DNA of 64,000 nt, taken from contig MKUN01000002.1 of assembly GCA_001897835.1 (NCBI GenBank), forward strand, positions 62,001 to 126,000. Direction: 5' to 3'. The stretch comes from Bacteroidetes bacterium 46-16 (GTDB taxonomy: Bacteria; Bacteroidota; Bacteroidia; Chitinophagales; Chitinophagaceae). The notes beneath the pieces are model-generated. The model had not been told where the DNA came from. It did no database searches and saw only the letters and a program-made list of their open reading frames with translations. A program made the translations under genes and the position numbers. Of the stretch, positions 24,334 through 33,312 are shown one piece after another (within the stretch, counting starts at the first letter, position 1; the number at the start of each line of letters is the position of its first letter).

Positions 24334-24831
24334 TTATTTCTTTTCGTTCTTGTCCAGCACATTGGCAGTGATATACAACATCTCGGTGCCACGGGTAGTA
24401 TTGGTGGTCAGTGTGACCGTTTTGTTCTGCGGACCTATTTTGTTTGTGGCATTAAAGCTAACAGTTATTTTGCCATTTTTACCAGGGGGTAATGGCTCGT
24501 GCGGAAAATCGGCAACTGTGCAACCACATGAACCTGTGGCTTTACTGATAATGAGCGGGCTTTGGCCGCCGTTCTCAAATTCAAAATCGTACTGTACTTT
24601 ATCGTCCTCATGAATAGTACCAAAATCGTGGGTAGTATCTTTAAATATCAACGTAGCCAACTGAGCGGCAATGGCCGTATCGGTACCGGAAGCAGTATAA
24701 GGATTCTTTACGAGGCTTGCGGACAGAAGCCCTGAGTCGGCAGCGGGGGGCTTGCCTTTATCTACTGCTGTATTGCATGATACCATGCCCGCCAACAGTA
24801 CTAAAATAACATATGATCTTATAGATGACAT
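24334..24831 (-). CDS. DUF1573 lipoprotein
   Basis: 165 residues from the ATG at 24831, which gives a proper lipoprotein signal (SYVILVLLAGMVSC with Cys as lipidation site). An upstream in-frame start would overlap nusB and the promoter box. The C-terminal ~100 residues match DUF1573, an Ig-like fold domain: HDFGTIHEDDKVQYDFEFEN and SKATGSCGCTVADFP with its Cys-Gly-Cys. Periplasmic or outer-membrane location, function unknown. Confidence 0.88.
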   Translation of the reverse strand: MSSIRSYVILVLLAGMVSCNTAVDKGKPPAADSGLLSASLVKNPYTASGTDTAIAAQLATLIFKDTTHDFGTIHEDDKVQYDFEFENGGQSPLIISKATGSCGCTVADFPHEPLPPGKNGKITVSFNATNKIGPQNKTVTLTTNTTRGTEMLYITANVLDKNEKK

Positions 24832-24839
24832 AATAGCTG

Positions 24840-24847
24840 CAAAGTTA
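24840..24847 (-). promoter_or_regulatory. Internal -7 box TAACTTTG before DUF1573 gene
   Basis: Minus-strand TAnnTTTG overlapping the nusB stop codon and ending 8 bp before the ATG at 24831; suggests that DUF1573-yajC-coaE can be transcribed independently of nusB. Confidence 0.5.
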
Positions 24848-25783
24848 TGATTTACCATTACGTTCCTGTTTATTTATCTTATTTTCCTTTTGCAGGTCTT
24901 TAAGAATATTATCCAGCACGCCGTTTACGAATTGTGCGCTTTGGGGTGTGCTATACATTTTGGCTATCTCAATAAACTCATTAATAGTAACCTTAGCCGG
25001 TATAGTAGGGAAGTAGAGGAACTCACACAATCCCATCCTCAGCAGCAGCAGGTCTATCAGCGCCACGCGCTCTGTATCCCAGCTTTTCAGCTTGGGATTT
25101 ATTAATTCCATGCAGTACTCCTCTTTATCAATGACCGTATGCAGAAGTGCGTGAGCATATTCCCTTTTTTCGGTGGATATGAGATCAATGAAATTAACCC
25201 TCGAATTGCTTTTGAAGAAATTGCTCATGAGCATAATGATCATGTCCCTGTCATCTTCCCAGCCGGGGAGTTCATCATTGAAAAAGCCCTGGAGATCTTC
25301 ATGCTCCAGCATTTGCTTTTCCCATATGAATTGTAACAGTTCTTTTTCTGCGGCCGAATTGCGTTCTTCTGCAGCAATATATTGCCTGTACTGCGAGGTC
25401 TTAATAAGCTGCTGGTATATTTTCTTCACCCATTCCTGGTCGATATATTGCTCCAGGTGGGCATCTTTCACCTTTGCGTTAAAGGTGCTGTTGCCCATGA
25501 TCCTTTGCACCAGTTCATTTTCGGCAATCTTAGTGCTTACATGTTTATCGTCCTCGGATGGCAGATATTTGGAAGAGCGTTGCTGTGCGTCCAGCTGCGC
25601 ATATTGCGCTATCCTGGTGATATAAAGTATGGCAATGGTAAAAAGGTCGAGGGAACGATTTAATTTATCGTCGAGGATATCTGAGCCAGTTTTTTTAATT
25701 ACCTCCTGTTCACCGGGTTCCATTGCTGCAAGCACATATAATGTTTGCATTACTTTTACCCGGATATTTCTGCGGCTGATCAT
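24845..25783 (-). CDS. nusB: Transcription antitermination protein NusB
   Basis: 312 residues from the ATG at 25783 (MISRRNIRVKVMQTLYVLAA); a longer frame overlaps the acyltransferase gene and lies above the promoter-like TATTTTTG sequence. The N-terminal RRNIRVKVMQTLY is the RNA-binding arginine-rich start of NusB, and the C-terminal third (WDTERVALIDLLLLRMGLCE, PAKVTINEFIEIAK) is the canonical NusB domain. Bacteroidota NusB carries a long insertion in the middle, explaining a length twice that of E. coli NusB. Acts with NusE in rRNA antitermination. Confidence 0.93.
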   Translation of the reverse strand: MISRRNIRVKVMQTLYVLAAMEPGEQEVIKKTGSDILDDKLNRSLDLFTIAILYITRIAQYAQLDAQQRSSKYLPSEDDKHVSTKIAENELVQRIMGNSTFNAKVKDAHLEQYIDQEWVKKIYQQLIKTSQYRQYIAAEERNSAAEKELLQFIWEKQMLEHEDLQGFFNDELPGWEDDRDMIIMLMSNFFKSNSRVNFIDLISTEKREYAHALLHTVIDKEEYCMELINPKLKSWDTERVALIDLLLLRMGLCEFLYFPTIPAKVTINEFIEIAKMYSTPQSAQFVNGVLDNILKDLQKENKINKQERNGKS

Positions 25784-25865
25784 ATAATTTAAAGACCTGT
25801 TTAGCGGCGCAAAAATAAGGTATTTACCCCAATGTAAAGCCGGCACGGCTGCGAATAAGCCGATT

Positions 25866-27092
25866 TTATTGTAAAGAGGGTACTGGTGCCGATGTTTCCG
25901 TCCCTTCATCAACCGAAACAGCTTCAGCGCCCATTTCTTTGGCATTATCGCCGCTGATGATCTTGCTGTACTTCACTTTTCTCCTGAGGAACGGTTTTTC
26001 ATATAATTCGTATGACAGTATCGTCATCAGGATACAACTGCCAAATGTTATGCCGTAGCATACTATGTTGCTCCATACCAGGTCGTTCTTCGGCACCCAT
26101 GCCAGTACGGCCCTGATACCGATAACGATAGCTATACCATGATACATATATAAGCCATAGGTAACCTTGCCGAGGTAGTCGAGTACTTTATTGTCGAAAG
26201 TCAGTATCGTGTTCTTATTGGCGGCGAGGTTAATGATCATAATGGCAAAGAACACTGCATAAAGCTCAAAAGTGAGGTAGGGTATGGCAATGCCTTTTAC
26301 TGTAATTATGGCCAGGCTGACATAAGTAATGATCTGTGTATATTTATTGAAGAGGAACTTAAGCACATTCTCCTTTTTGTGGTATAATACCCAGGCCATA
26401 ATACCCCCCAAAGCCATATCATCGATGCAGAAATACATCCAGAAATAATTGAGGTTGGTAATAAACTTATTACCCGGCTGCAGGTAATGCCATACTTCGA
26501 GTGTAAGCCGCATCAGGAAATAAAATGCAATGATGCGCAGCAGCATGGTGAGGATATTCTTGCTGTACTTAACGATCCATGGCCAGATGATATAAAACTG
26601 CTCCTCGACACCTACAGACCAGGCCTGGTTGATAAATGGAGCAGGTGCAGCACGGAACAAGGTATCGGCCACATTAGGCATAAAGAAAAGAAAGAGCAAT
26701 ATCTTCAGCCAATAGCTATCGTTTACATGGTCGCTAAGATAGGGGATATGAAAAAATGAAAAATGGGGTAATACAAAAATGCCTATGGCAATGATCATGT
26801 AATAAAGTGGCCATATCCTGAATATACGCCTGACATAAAAATTGCGTACTGATATGGTACCGGTCTTTTCTTTTTCTTTCAATAAAAGATAAGTGATCAG
26901 GAAGCCGCTGAGCACAAAGAACATAATAATGCCCAATTTGCCGAATACGCCCCCAACGAATGAGTTGGTGTAAACATTATCGAGGCCGTAAATATTCTTG
27001 TTTTGCTCTACATGGTGTGCTATTACCCCCAGTGCGGCAATAAAACGCACCCCATTAAGGTTTGGGAAGTAAACTTTGTCTTTTGTAAACAT
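25866..27092 (-). CDS. Acyltransferase 3 family membrane protein (OafA/YrhL-like)
   Basis: 408 residues with about ten membrane helices. Family marks: FPNLNGVRFIAALGVIAHHV near the N-terminus with the catalytic His, the MFFVLSGFLITYLLLKEKE segment, FYVRRIFRIWPLYYM, and VGVEEQFYIIWPW in the middle. Such enzymes O-acetylate or otherwise acylate sugars of lipopolysaccharide or other glycans in the periplasm, using acetyl groups from inside. Acceptor unknown; no glycan cluster next to it. TATGTTTG sits upstream. Confidence 0.92.
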   Translation of the reverse strand: MFTKDKVYFPNLNGVRFIAALGVIAHHVEQNKNIYGLDNVYTNSFVGGVFGKLGIIMFFVLSGFLITYLLLKEKEKTGTISVRNFYVRRIFRIWPLYYMIIAIGIFVLPHFSFFHIPYLSDHVNDSYWLKILLFLFFMPNVADTLFRAAPAPFINQAWSVGVEEQFYIIWPWIVKYSKNILTMLLRIIAFYFLMRLTLEVWHYLQPGNKFITNLNYFWMYFCIDDMALGGIMAWVLYHKKENVLKFLFNKYTQIITYVSLAIITVKGIAIPYLTFELYAVFFAIMIINLAANKNTILTFDNKVLDYLGKVTYGLYMYHGIAIVIGIRAVLAWVPKNDLVWSNIVCYGITFGSCILMTILSYELYEKPFLRRKVKYSKIISGDNAKEMGAEAVSVDEGTETSAPVPSLQ

Positions 27093-27191
27093 GACTTATC
27101 TCTCTGCGGTGAATGATTACAGCACAAACATAGTACTGATCTCAACAAAAGAGTGGTTTTTTGCATGTGTTGACATATCATTAACAAGCGG

Positions 27192-28133
27192 CTAACTATT
27201 CATTATCGAAATAACCAGGTTGATAAAGGCCTTTTGCTGGTCGATAAATACATTGTGGGAAGAACCGTTTACCAATGCAAAATTGTTCTTGCCTGTATGA
27301 GTAGCTATATCATCCCATTGCGTTTTATCAAAAAGACCATCCTCATTGCCATATATGCCAAAAACCCAGACGTGTTTGGCATTCATCTCATCGAGCAGTG
27401 AGCCCGTGTTCAGGGTAGTATAATGTATATCGTCATAAATACCCCTGACCGGTATGATGTCATTTTCCTTAAGTAATGGCGACAAGGTATCTGCACTCAT
27501 AGTCTTTAATATCTCATCTCTCTCCTTCGATGAAGCAGCAGGGGTATACAAGCCACAATTAGATGCATGAATGAAGAGATAGCCGGCATAGGCGAGCGAT
27601 GTCGTATCCATATGCGCCAGCATGTCCATATATCTCAGGTTAGCGGTATCATTACGTTTTTTATATACTTCGGTACAGTTGTGCAATATCGTTTTAAAGG
27701 CATCGGGATAAGAAATTGGGGAACTGAGCAAAACCAGTTTTGAAACCCTGTCGGGGTGGTCATATGTATAGAATGTAGCCAATGTGCCGCCCCAGCTATG
27801 CCCTATAAGCGCCGCTTTTTTTATGTGATAATGCTCATAGATCACATCAATATCGGAGAGATTCTCTTTCAGGGTGAATTTGGCCCCGGGGAAGTTCTTA
27901 GAGCGCCCGCAGCCTCTCTGGTCGTAGACAATAACATAATATCCTTTACCGGCCAGTTTTTGAGCAGTGGACAGCTCGAATGAAACCGAATTATAACCCG
28001 GCCCACCATGAAGGAATATAATGGCCGGCTTTGTAGAATCGCCATAAGCTTTGGAATACAGCCTGTTCACCGTTTGCGCATGGAGGCATAATGTGGCAAG
28101 CAAGAGCAGTAAAAGACTTGAAACTCGTTTCAT
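27192..28133 (-). CDS. Secreted alpha/beta hydrolase, proline iminopeptidase (S33)-like
   Basis: 313 residues. Signal peptide (MKRVSSLLLLLLATLCLHA), oxyanion-hole motif FLHGGPGYNS, DQRGCGRS, nucleophile elbow GHSWGGTLA with the catalytic Ser, and a C-terminal SSHNVFIDQ His. The HGGPG and DQRGCGRS signatures are those of prolyl aminopeptidases and related esterases. Periplasmic or secreted. Substrate not assignable. Confidence 0.87.
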   Translation of the reverse strand: MKRVSSLLLLLLATLCLHAQTVNRLYSKAYGDSTKPAIIFLHGGPGYNSVSFELSTAQKLAGKGYYVIVYDQRGCGRSKNFPGAKFTLKENLSDIDVIYEHYHIKKAALIGHSWGGTLATFYTYDHPDRVSKLVLLSSPISYPDAFKTILHNCTEVYKKRNDTANLRYMDMLAHMDTTSLAYAGYLFIHASNCGLYTPAASSKERDEILKTMSADTLSPLLKENDIIPVRGIYDDIHYTTLNTGSLLDEMNAKHVWVFGIYGNEDGLFDKTQWDDIATHTGKNNFALVNGSSHNVFIDQQKAFINLVISIMNS

Positions 28134-28168
28134 GGGTATAAAAATATGCTAAAAAGCCGTACATACCG

Positions 28169-28176
28169 TATCTTTG
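28169..28176 (+). promoter_or_regulatory. -7 box TATCTTTG of a candidate small RNA
   Basis: Plus-strand TAnnTTTG in a gap between two minus-strand genes; nothing coding follows it, but a stable stem and a terminator do. Confidence 0.45.
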
Positions 28177-28180
28177 CCGC

Positions 28181-28268
28181 GGTGCCAAACCTCGAGGCCG
28201 CAATGGGTAAGCGATTGCCTGTATTGCGGCACAAACAAAGCCTCTGCAATTGCGGGGCTTTATTTTTT
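28181..28268 (+). ncRNA. Candidate small structured RNA (~85 nt)
   Basis: From the predicted start a few bases after TATCTTTG, the sequence contains an 8-bp stem GCCGCAAT/ATTGCGGC (28197-28204 with 28223-28230) that can extend inward by G-U-rich pairs, then a second hairpin AAAGCCTC/GGGGCTTT (28237-28261) followed by a T run. Promoter, folded body and terminator in order suggest an independent plus-strand RNA. It does not resemble SRP RNA, tmRNA, 6S or a tRNA as far as I can tell. Alternative: two unrelated hairpins in the leader/terminator region of the flanking genes. Confidence 0.4.
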
Positions 28269-28348
28269 ACCACGAATTACCTGATCTAAAAGACCGCCCT
28301 GATACCGGCGAAACATCTCTTGCACTTATTACAGGGGCAATAACTAAA

Positions 28349-28369
28349 AGTCCCGCTAAAAGCGGGACT
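28349..28369 (-). terminator. Terminator of the efflux operon
   Basis: Perfect 9-bp stem AGTCCCGCT/AGCGGGACT with a three-base loop, followed on the minus strand by TTTTAGTT; 54 bp past the emrB stop. Confidence 0.7.
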
Positions 28370-28422
28370 AGTCTTCATGGCTAAAATCGTCTTTCTATCA
28401 ATTCCGGTGCTTATTTTTTCTA

Positions 28423-30003
28423 TTAATGCATTGCTTCGGATATATCTATCTTTTTCTTCTTGTTGGCCCTTACCATAAGGAGGAAAGGCACACATATGAG
28501 AAACAGGATACCGAGGTAGAGGAACACATCCATATAAGATAATACGGCCGCCTGCTTAGACAGGGAATAGTCGAGCGACTGGTATGCACTTTTTAAAGCT
28601 ACATCAGGCGTCATGCCTTTGGCAATAAAACTGTGCTGCATACCCTCAACCCTTTGCTGCACGGCAGCGGAGTTCGTATTTAGCTTGGCTGCGAGATCAT
28701 TACGATACACCTGGTTTTGCTGCGACATGAAGGTGGTGATGAGCGCCACACCAAATGAGCCACCCAATTGCCGCATCATGCCGGTAAAAGCGGCCCCCTG
28801 GCCTATCTGTTGTCCTTTAAGTGTGGATAGCGAAAGGGTAGTGATGGGTATGAATAACAATGCCATACCTACACCGCGCACTATCAGCATCCAGAAGAAG
28901 GCGTCTTTACCTGTATCGGGCGTTAATATCTTATAACCCCAAAAGCTATAAGCGAAGAAGAGGGCCATGCCCGCCGCGGCAAGGTATTGCTGCGGGACGC
29001 CTTTTTGTATCAACTGGCCTATCAAGGGCATCATAAAAGCTGTGGTAAGGGCTGCGGGTATCATCAACTCGCCCGACTGCTGGGCATTCCATCCAAGAAT
29101 GGCCTGTGTATATAGTGGTACCACGAAAGTGGACCCATAAAGGCCAAAGCCGAGGATGAACGACAGCATGGTGCCGATGCGCAAATTGCCATTCTTGAGC
29201 ACCCGCAATTCTACAATGGGGTTCTTATAAGTAAGCTCCCGCCAGATGAAAAAGTACAGTCCCAGGCCGGCAGTGATCGCCAGTACCACGATGGTAGAAC
29301 TGGAGAACCAGTCTTCTTCATGCCCGCGCTCCAGTACATATTGTAATGAACCTACCGCGATGGCCAGGAATGCGATGCCCCACCAGTCGATCTCATGCGC
29401 TGCTTTCTTTTCTGAATATTTAGGACTGCGCACAAACTGCAGGGTAAGCAGGGTAGCAATGACCCCGATAGGTATATTAATATAGAAAATGTAGGGCCAG
29501 GAAAAGTGCTCTACTATATAGCCACCCAGTGGCGGGCCAAGGGTAGGGCCAATGATAACGCCCAAACCATATATAGCCTGTGCCATGCCTCTTTTTTCGG
29601 CAGGGTAGCTTTCGGTAATGATGGTTTGGGATGTAACCAATAAGGCACCACCTCCAAGACCCTGCAGGAAGCGGAATATCACCAGCTCACCTATGCCTGT
29701 AGCCTGTCCGCATAAGAAAGAGCAAAGTGTGAACAGCATTATAGATGCTGCAAAATAATTGCGGCGGCCAAACTGCTGCGATAACCAACTGGTCATGGGT
29801 ACTACGATCACATTACCTATTGCATAAGCAGTGATCACCCAGCCGATCTCGCTAAGCGTAGCGCCGAGGTTGCCCTTCATATCGTTGAGGGCCACGTTCA
29901 CGATAGTGGTGTCCACTATCTCAAGCAGGGCGCAGAAGATGGCGGTAATGGTGATGATCACCCGCCGTGCGCCGTACTCTACCAAAGATCCGTCCTGTGT
30001 CAT
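28423..30003 (-). CDS. emrB: DHA2-family multidrug efflux MFS permease (EmrB-like)
   Basis: 526 residues, about 14 membrane helices. Family motifs: FLQGLGGGALLVTSQTIITE, GPTLGPPLGGYIVEHFSW (the antiporter motif C region) and the N-terminal ALLEIVDTTIVNVALNDMKG. It pumps drugs out with protons, joined by the HlyD-type adaptor to a TolC channel. Third structural gene in tetR-tolC-emrA-emrB, 25 bp after emrA. Substrate unknown. Confidence 0.94.
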   Translation of the reverse strand: MTQDGSLVEYGARRVIITITAIFCALLEIVDTTIVNVALNDMKGNLGATLSEIGWVITAYAIGNVIVVPMTSWLSQQFGRRNYFAASIMLFTLCSFLCGQATGIGELVIFRFLQGLGGGALLVTSQTIITESYPAEKRGMAQAIYGLGVIIGPTLGPPLGGYIVEHFSWPYIFYINIPIGVIATLLTLQFVRSPKYSEKKAAHEIDWWGIAFLAIAVGSLQYVLERGHEEDWFSSSTIVVLAITAGLGLYFFIWRELTYKNPIVELRVLKNGNLRIGTMLSFILGFGLYGSTFVVPLYTQAILGWNAQQSGELMIPAALTTAFMMPLIGQLIQKGVPQQYLAAAGMALFFAYSFWGYKILTPDTGKDAFFWMLIVRGVGMALLFIPITTLSLSTLKGQQIGQGAAFTGMMRQLGGSFGVALITTFMSQQNQVYRNDLAAKLNTNSAAVQQRVEGMQHSFIAKGMTPDVALKSAYQSLDYSLSKQAAVLSYMDVFLYLGILFLICVPFLLMVRANKKKKIDISEAMH

Positions 30004-30028
30004 ATATCCTGTCCGGGATTAATATTAA

Positions 30029-31192
30029 TTAGTCTAAGTGTACGTCAACGTTCACGTTCATACCGGGACGCAACTGTTTCACCACTTCATCATTCTTGTT
30101 TACAAAATCTATTTTCACCGGTACACGCTGCACCACCTTTACAAAGTTGCCTGTTGCGTTATCGGGAGGCAATAAGGCGAACCTTGCTCCTGTGGCAGGG
30201 GAGAAAGAACTCAGTTTCGCCTCTATCTTATGACCGGGATATGCATCTACGCTCACGGTAACTTTCTGGCCCACCTTCATTTTGTCGAGCTGTGTCTCTT
30301 TAAAGTTGGCCACCACCCAAACACCATCTTCGGAAACGATACTGAACAATGACTGGCCTGCCTGTACGAACTGGCCGGGCTGCACATTCACTTTCGATAC
30401 CAGGCCATCTTCGGGTGCTGTTATTACGGCATAAGAAAGGTTGAGCTTTGCATTTTCCAGCTCGGCCTGTTTTTGCTTGATGGTCGCATCGGCCACACTT
30501 ACCTGCTGGTAAGTAGCATTGCTTTGCGAGGCAATGGCACTTGTTTGGCGGGCAGCTGCATTTTTTTGCTCGGTCAATACGTTCAACTGGCGCTCTGCTG
30601 TTTGCTTGGCGGCGAGGGCCTGCTCATATTGCTGCTGTGTTACTGAATGGTCTTTTACGAGGTTGGCATACCTGTCATAGTCCTGCGTAGCACGCCACAG
30701 GTTCACTTTAGCGGCCTCTATCTGCGCATCGATCGTAGAAACATTGGCCTGTGAAGTGCTGATATTTGCTTTAGCCGCAGTAGTAGAGGCCTGTGCCACA
30801 CCAAGACTGCTCTGCGCAGTAGCCAGGGCAGCTTCTGCCTGCTCTACTTTTATGGCAAGATCGCGGGCATCAAGCACCACAAGTGTATCACCTTTTTTTA
30901 CTTTTTGGTTATCCTTCACGCGCACTTCATCTATATAGCCTGATATGCGTGGTATCGCCGGGCTTATATTCGCCTCTACCTGTGCATCATCGGTCTCTTC
31001 ATGATAGATGGAGTGAATGTATTTGGTGATGCCAAAGGCTCCACCCAGTACAACGAGTACGGAAAGAATCATTATAAAGCGTTTATTATTGCGCTTCTTT
31101 GGTGCAGGGTGGTGCTCTGCTGCATGGTGCTGGGCATTATTGCCGTGGTTCATGTTTGCGGGATGCTTTACATCTTTTGTTTGCGTATCCAT
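30029..31192 (-). CDS. emrA: HlyD/EmrA-family periplasmic adaptor protein
   Basis: 387 residues: cytoplasmic His-rich N-terminus (HHAAEHHPAPKKRNNKRF), one membrane helix (FIMILSVLVVLGGAFGITKY), lipoyl halves (ISGYIDEVRVKDNQKVKKGD and ITAPEDGLVSKVNVQPGQFV), a long coiled coil between them (~110-240) and a beta-barrel. It bridges the EmrB pump and the TolC channel. Lies 30 bp after tolC. Confidence 0.94.
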   Translation of the reverse strand: MDTQTKDVKHPANMNHGNNAQHHAAEHHPAPKKRNNKRFIMILSVLVVLGGAFGITKYIHSIYHEETDDAQVEANISPAIPRISGYIDEVRVKDNQKVKKGDTLVVLDARDLAIKVEQAEAALATAQSSLGVAQASTTAAKANISTSQANVSTIDAQIEAAKVNLWRATQDYDRYANLVKDHSVTQQQYEQALAAKQTAERQLNVLTEQKNAAARQTSAIASQSNATYQQVSVADATIKQKQAELENAKLNLSYAVITAPEDGLVSKVNVQPGQFVQAGQSLFSIVSEDGVWVVANFKETQLDKMKVGQKVTVSVDAYPGHKIEAKLSSFSPATGARFALLPPDNATGNFVKVVQRVPVKIDFVNKNDEVVKQLRPGMNVNVDVHLD

Positions 31193-31222
31193 AAGATCTG
31201 CTTATCGTTTAATGCTTGTTTT

Positions 31223-32566
31223 TTACTGTTTGTTATCGTTCAATGCTCCTGCTGTCTGCAGCAGTTTATTATATGCCACCATCGCATCTACTTTGGCGAA
31301 GGTGTAATTGAGTTTGGCCTGTAGTTGTGCCACATCTGCCTCCAGCAGGTCGGTAGTGGTTGCCAGGCTGTTGTCGTATTTGTTCTTGGTTATCCTATAG
31401 TTCTCCGTTGCCTGAGCTACTGCTTTTTCATACACATTAATTTTCTGGTTGCTTAGCAGGTAGTCTTCATAGGCCTTATTTATTTGTATGCGCACCTGGT
31501 CATCGAGCATATCACGGTTTATCATGATCATGGCTTTTTGTGTTTTGGCCTCGGAAACTTTTGTCCCGGCCTTCCATAATGATGATGGTGAATACTTTAA
31601 TCCTATTCCGCCATTCAGTGCATTGGTAATGGTAAGCAGATTAGGTATATCAGCAGCAATGTAGCCACCGGTAAGCGCGAGGGATGGGTAGTATTCGCCC
31701 CGTGCTGCCTTAATGTTTGCATCGGCAGCCTTTTCTCGCATCGCAAGCGCGGCAACGTCTTTCCGGTTCCCCAGTGCCATCTGTTCCCAATCATTGATAT
31801 TCCTTGCATCCTGCATGGCTAAAAACGATGTCGTATCGGGAATGAGCAGTGTCTCCTCAGGCAGCCCCAGCAACAGGTCCACATTAATATTTGTGACCTT
31901 CATATTGCTTTCTGCATCGAGTAAAGAAAGTTCAGTATTCGACTCCTGCAATTCAACCTTTAACAGGTCGTTACGGGCAATGATACCGTTCTTTTCGAGG
32001 TTGGTAAAATCTTTTACCCTTTGCTGTGACTGGTGCAGGTTCTCTTTCACCAGGTCAACTGCCGCTCTTGATTTGTATAAATTGCTGTAAGCATTTATAA
32101 TATTCAGTATCACTTCTTCACGGTCCTTATCGGCATCCAGTTTGGCGGCTTTTTCCAGGTACTTAGCCGACTGTATGCCATAATGTACCCGTAAGCCTGA
32201 AAAGACCGGCAAAGAAGCATTGGCAATGCCATAGGCCACCTGGTTTACCTTAATGTTTGCAGCCGGGTTCGATTGCTCGTTGCCACTGCTTTGCGAATTG
32301 CTGTTCAACTTAAGGTCTATCGTAGGTTGCGCCAGCCTCATATATGAGCCAGAAACGCTTACCTCCGGCAGCATGCGTCCCTGTGCATCGTGCAGTGAGA
32401 GGGTAGCCTCTTTTACTTTTGCATCACTGAGCTTTAATTGTTTGCTATTCTGCAAACCCAGTTGTATAGCCTCATCGAGCGTGATGCTTCTCGTATTTTG
32501 GGCCAGTACAGGGCCGCCTGTTACAAGGACAGCCAGTGTGAACGTTACGATCTTCTTAATGGTCAT
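31223..32566 (-). CDS. tolC: TolC-family outer-membrane efflux channel
   Basis: 447 residues: signal peptide (KKIVTFTLAVLVTGGPVLAQ) and two outer-membrane-efflux repeats with typical starts (SITLDEAIQLGLQNSKQLKL) and long helices (AYSNLYKSRAAVDLVKENLH; KYDNSLATTTDLLEADVAQL). Trimer forming the exit duct for the EmrAB pump encoded downstream. The tetR gene ends 5 bp before its ATG, so the four genes form a single unit. Confidence 0.94.
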   Translation of the reverse strand: MTIKKIVTFTLAVLVTGGPVLAQNTRSITLDEAIQLGLQNSKQLKLSDAKVKEATLSLHDAQGRMLPEVSVSGSYMRLAQPTIDLKLNSNSQSSGNEQSNPAANIKVNQVAYGIANASLPVFSGLRVHYGIQSAKYLEKAAKLDADKDREEVILNIINAYSNLYKSRAAVDLVKENLHQSQQRVKDFTNLEKNGIIARNDLLKVELQESNTELSLLDAESNMKVTNINVDLLLGLPEETLLIPDTTSFLAMQDARNINDWEQMALGNRKDVAALAMREKAADANIKAARGEYYPSLALTGGYIAADIPNLLTITNALNGGIGLKYSPSSLWKAGTKVSEAKTQKAMIMINRDMLDDQVRIQINKAYEDYLLSNQKINVYEKAVAQATENYRITKNKYDNSLATTTDLLEADVAQLQAKLNYTFAKVDAMVAYNKLLQTAGALNDNKQ

Positions 32567-32571
32567 CTTAA

Positions 32572-33216
32572 TTATTGTACGGTGAGTAGTGATTTGAATA
32601 ATGTTTTTAAATAAGTACCGAGCTTCTTCTTTAAATATTTCTGAAAGTCTTCGTCTGACATGTCCTTGAGGTTATTATACCGCCGGTAAAAAGCCTGGGA
32701 TGATGTGAAATGATTGGAAGTGCCGATCATGGTAGCCATAAGCAGGGCTACATCAATATTTTTCCGGAATTCCCCTTTCTTCTGCCCTTCCTGCAATATT
32801 TTCTTTACCATTTCCATATTACGGGCCTTCGAATCATAGATGAGCTCACTGATATTTTGCACTTCGAGGATAGAGCGCTCCTGGGCCATTAACCTGTAGA
32901 AGCACTGGTTCTTCATCATCTTATCGATATAGCTGTCAATGATCCGCTCCAGTTTTTCGGTAGGACTCATAGCCTCATCATTGATCACATTCAGTATCGT
33001 GAGGCGGGTATAGCTGATACGGTAGGCAAAAATTGCCTCGATCAGTTTCTCCTTCGAGCCAAAGTAATAGGATATCATAGCTATATTGATGCCTGCTTCC
33101 TGGGCTATATCCCTCACAGAAGTCCCCTCAAATCCTTTAGCTGCAAAGAGCCGCTCCGCAGTCTCTATTATCTGCACCTGCTTCTCGTTATAATCTATGG
33201 TTTTTGCCTCTTGCAT
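32572..33216 (-). CDS. TetR/AcrR-family repressor of the efflux operon
   Basis: 214 residues. N-terminal helix-turn-helix of the TetR family (IIETAERLFAAKGFEGTSVRDIAQEAGINIAMISYYF split around residues 16-52), followed by an all-helical ligand domain. First gene of the efflux operon. Its ATG is 4 bp after a TAACTTTG -7 box and two palindromes lie over this promoter, so it very probably represses its own operon and is released by a pump substrate. Inducer unknown. Confidence 0.93.
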   Translation of the reverse strand: MQEAKTIDYNEKQVQIIETAERLFAAKGFEGTSVRDIAQEAGINIAMISYYFGSKEKLIEAIFAYRISYTRLTILNVINDEAMSPTEKLERIIDSYIDKMMKNQCFYRLMAQERSILEVQNISELIYDSKARNMEMVKKILQEGQKKGEFRKNIDVALLMATMIGTSNHFTSSQAFYRRYNNLKDMSDEDFQKYLKKKLGTYLKTLFKSLLTVQ

Positions 33217-33220
33217 GACG

Positions 33221-33259
33221 CAAAGTTAAACAGTCGTTTAATTTTAAACAAACGTTTAA
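33221..33259 (-). promoter_or_regulatory. Promoter and double TetR operator of the efflux operon
   Basis: On the minus strand a TTTG -33 box (33249-33252), a 20-bp spacer and TAACTTTG (33221-33228) give a full Bacteroidota promoter. Two inverted repeats TTAAAC-N4-GTTTAA lie at 33226-33241 and 33244-33259, 18 bp apart, covering both boxes. A repressor bound there would block RNA polymerase. Confidence 0.75.
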
Positions 33260-33312
33260 TTAAATTTAACGATAGATTTTTCTACGGGGTGGAATAGTAA
33301 AAAACTATACCG

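Noticed and set aside
25784-25945. 54-residue N-terminal extension of NusB
   Set aside because: Overlaps the acyltransferase gene, has no NusB similarity, and the conserved start MISRRNIRVKVMQ lies at 25783.
28141-28420. tRNA or SRP RNA in the 28.2-kb gap
   Set aside because: No cloverleaf, T-loop or SRP apical-loop consensus could be found; only generic hairpins.
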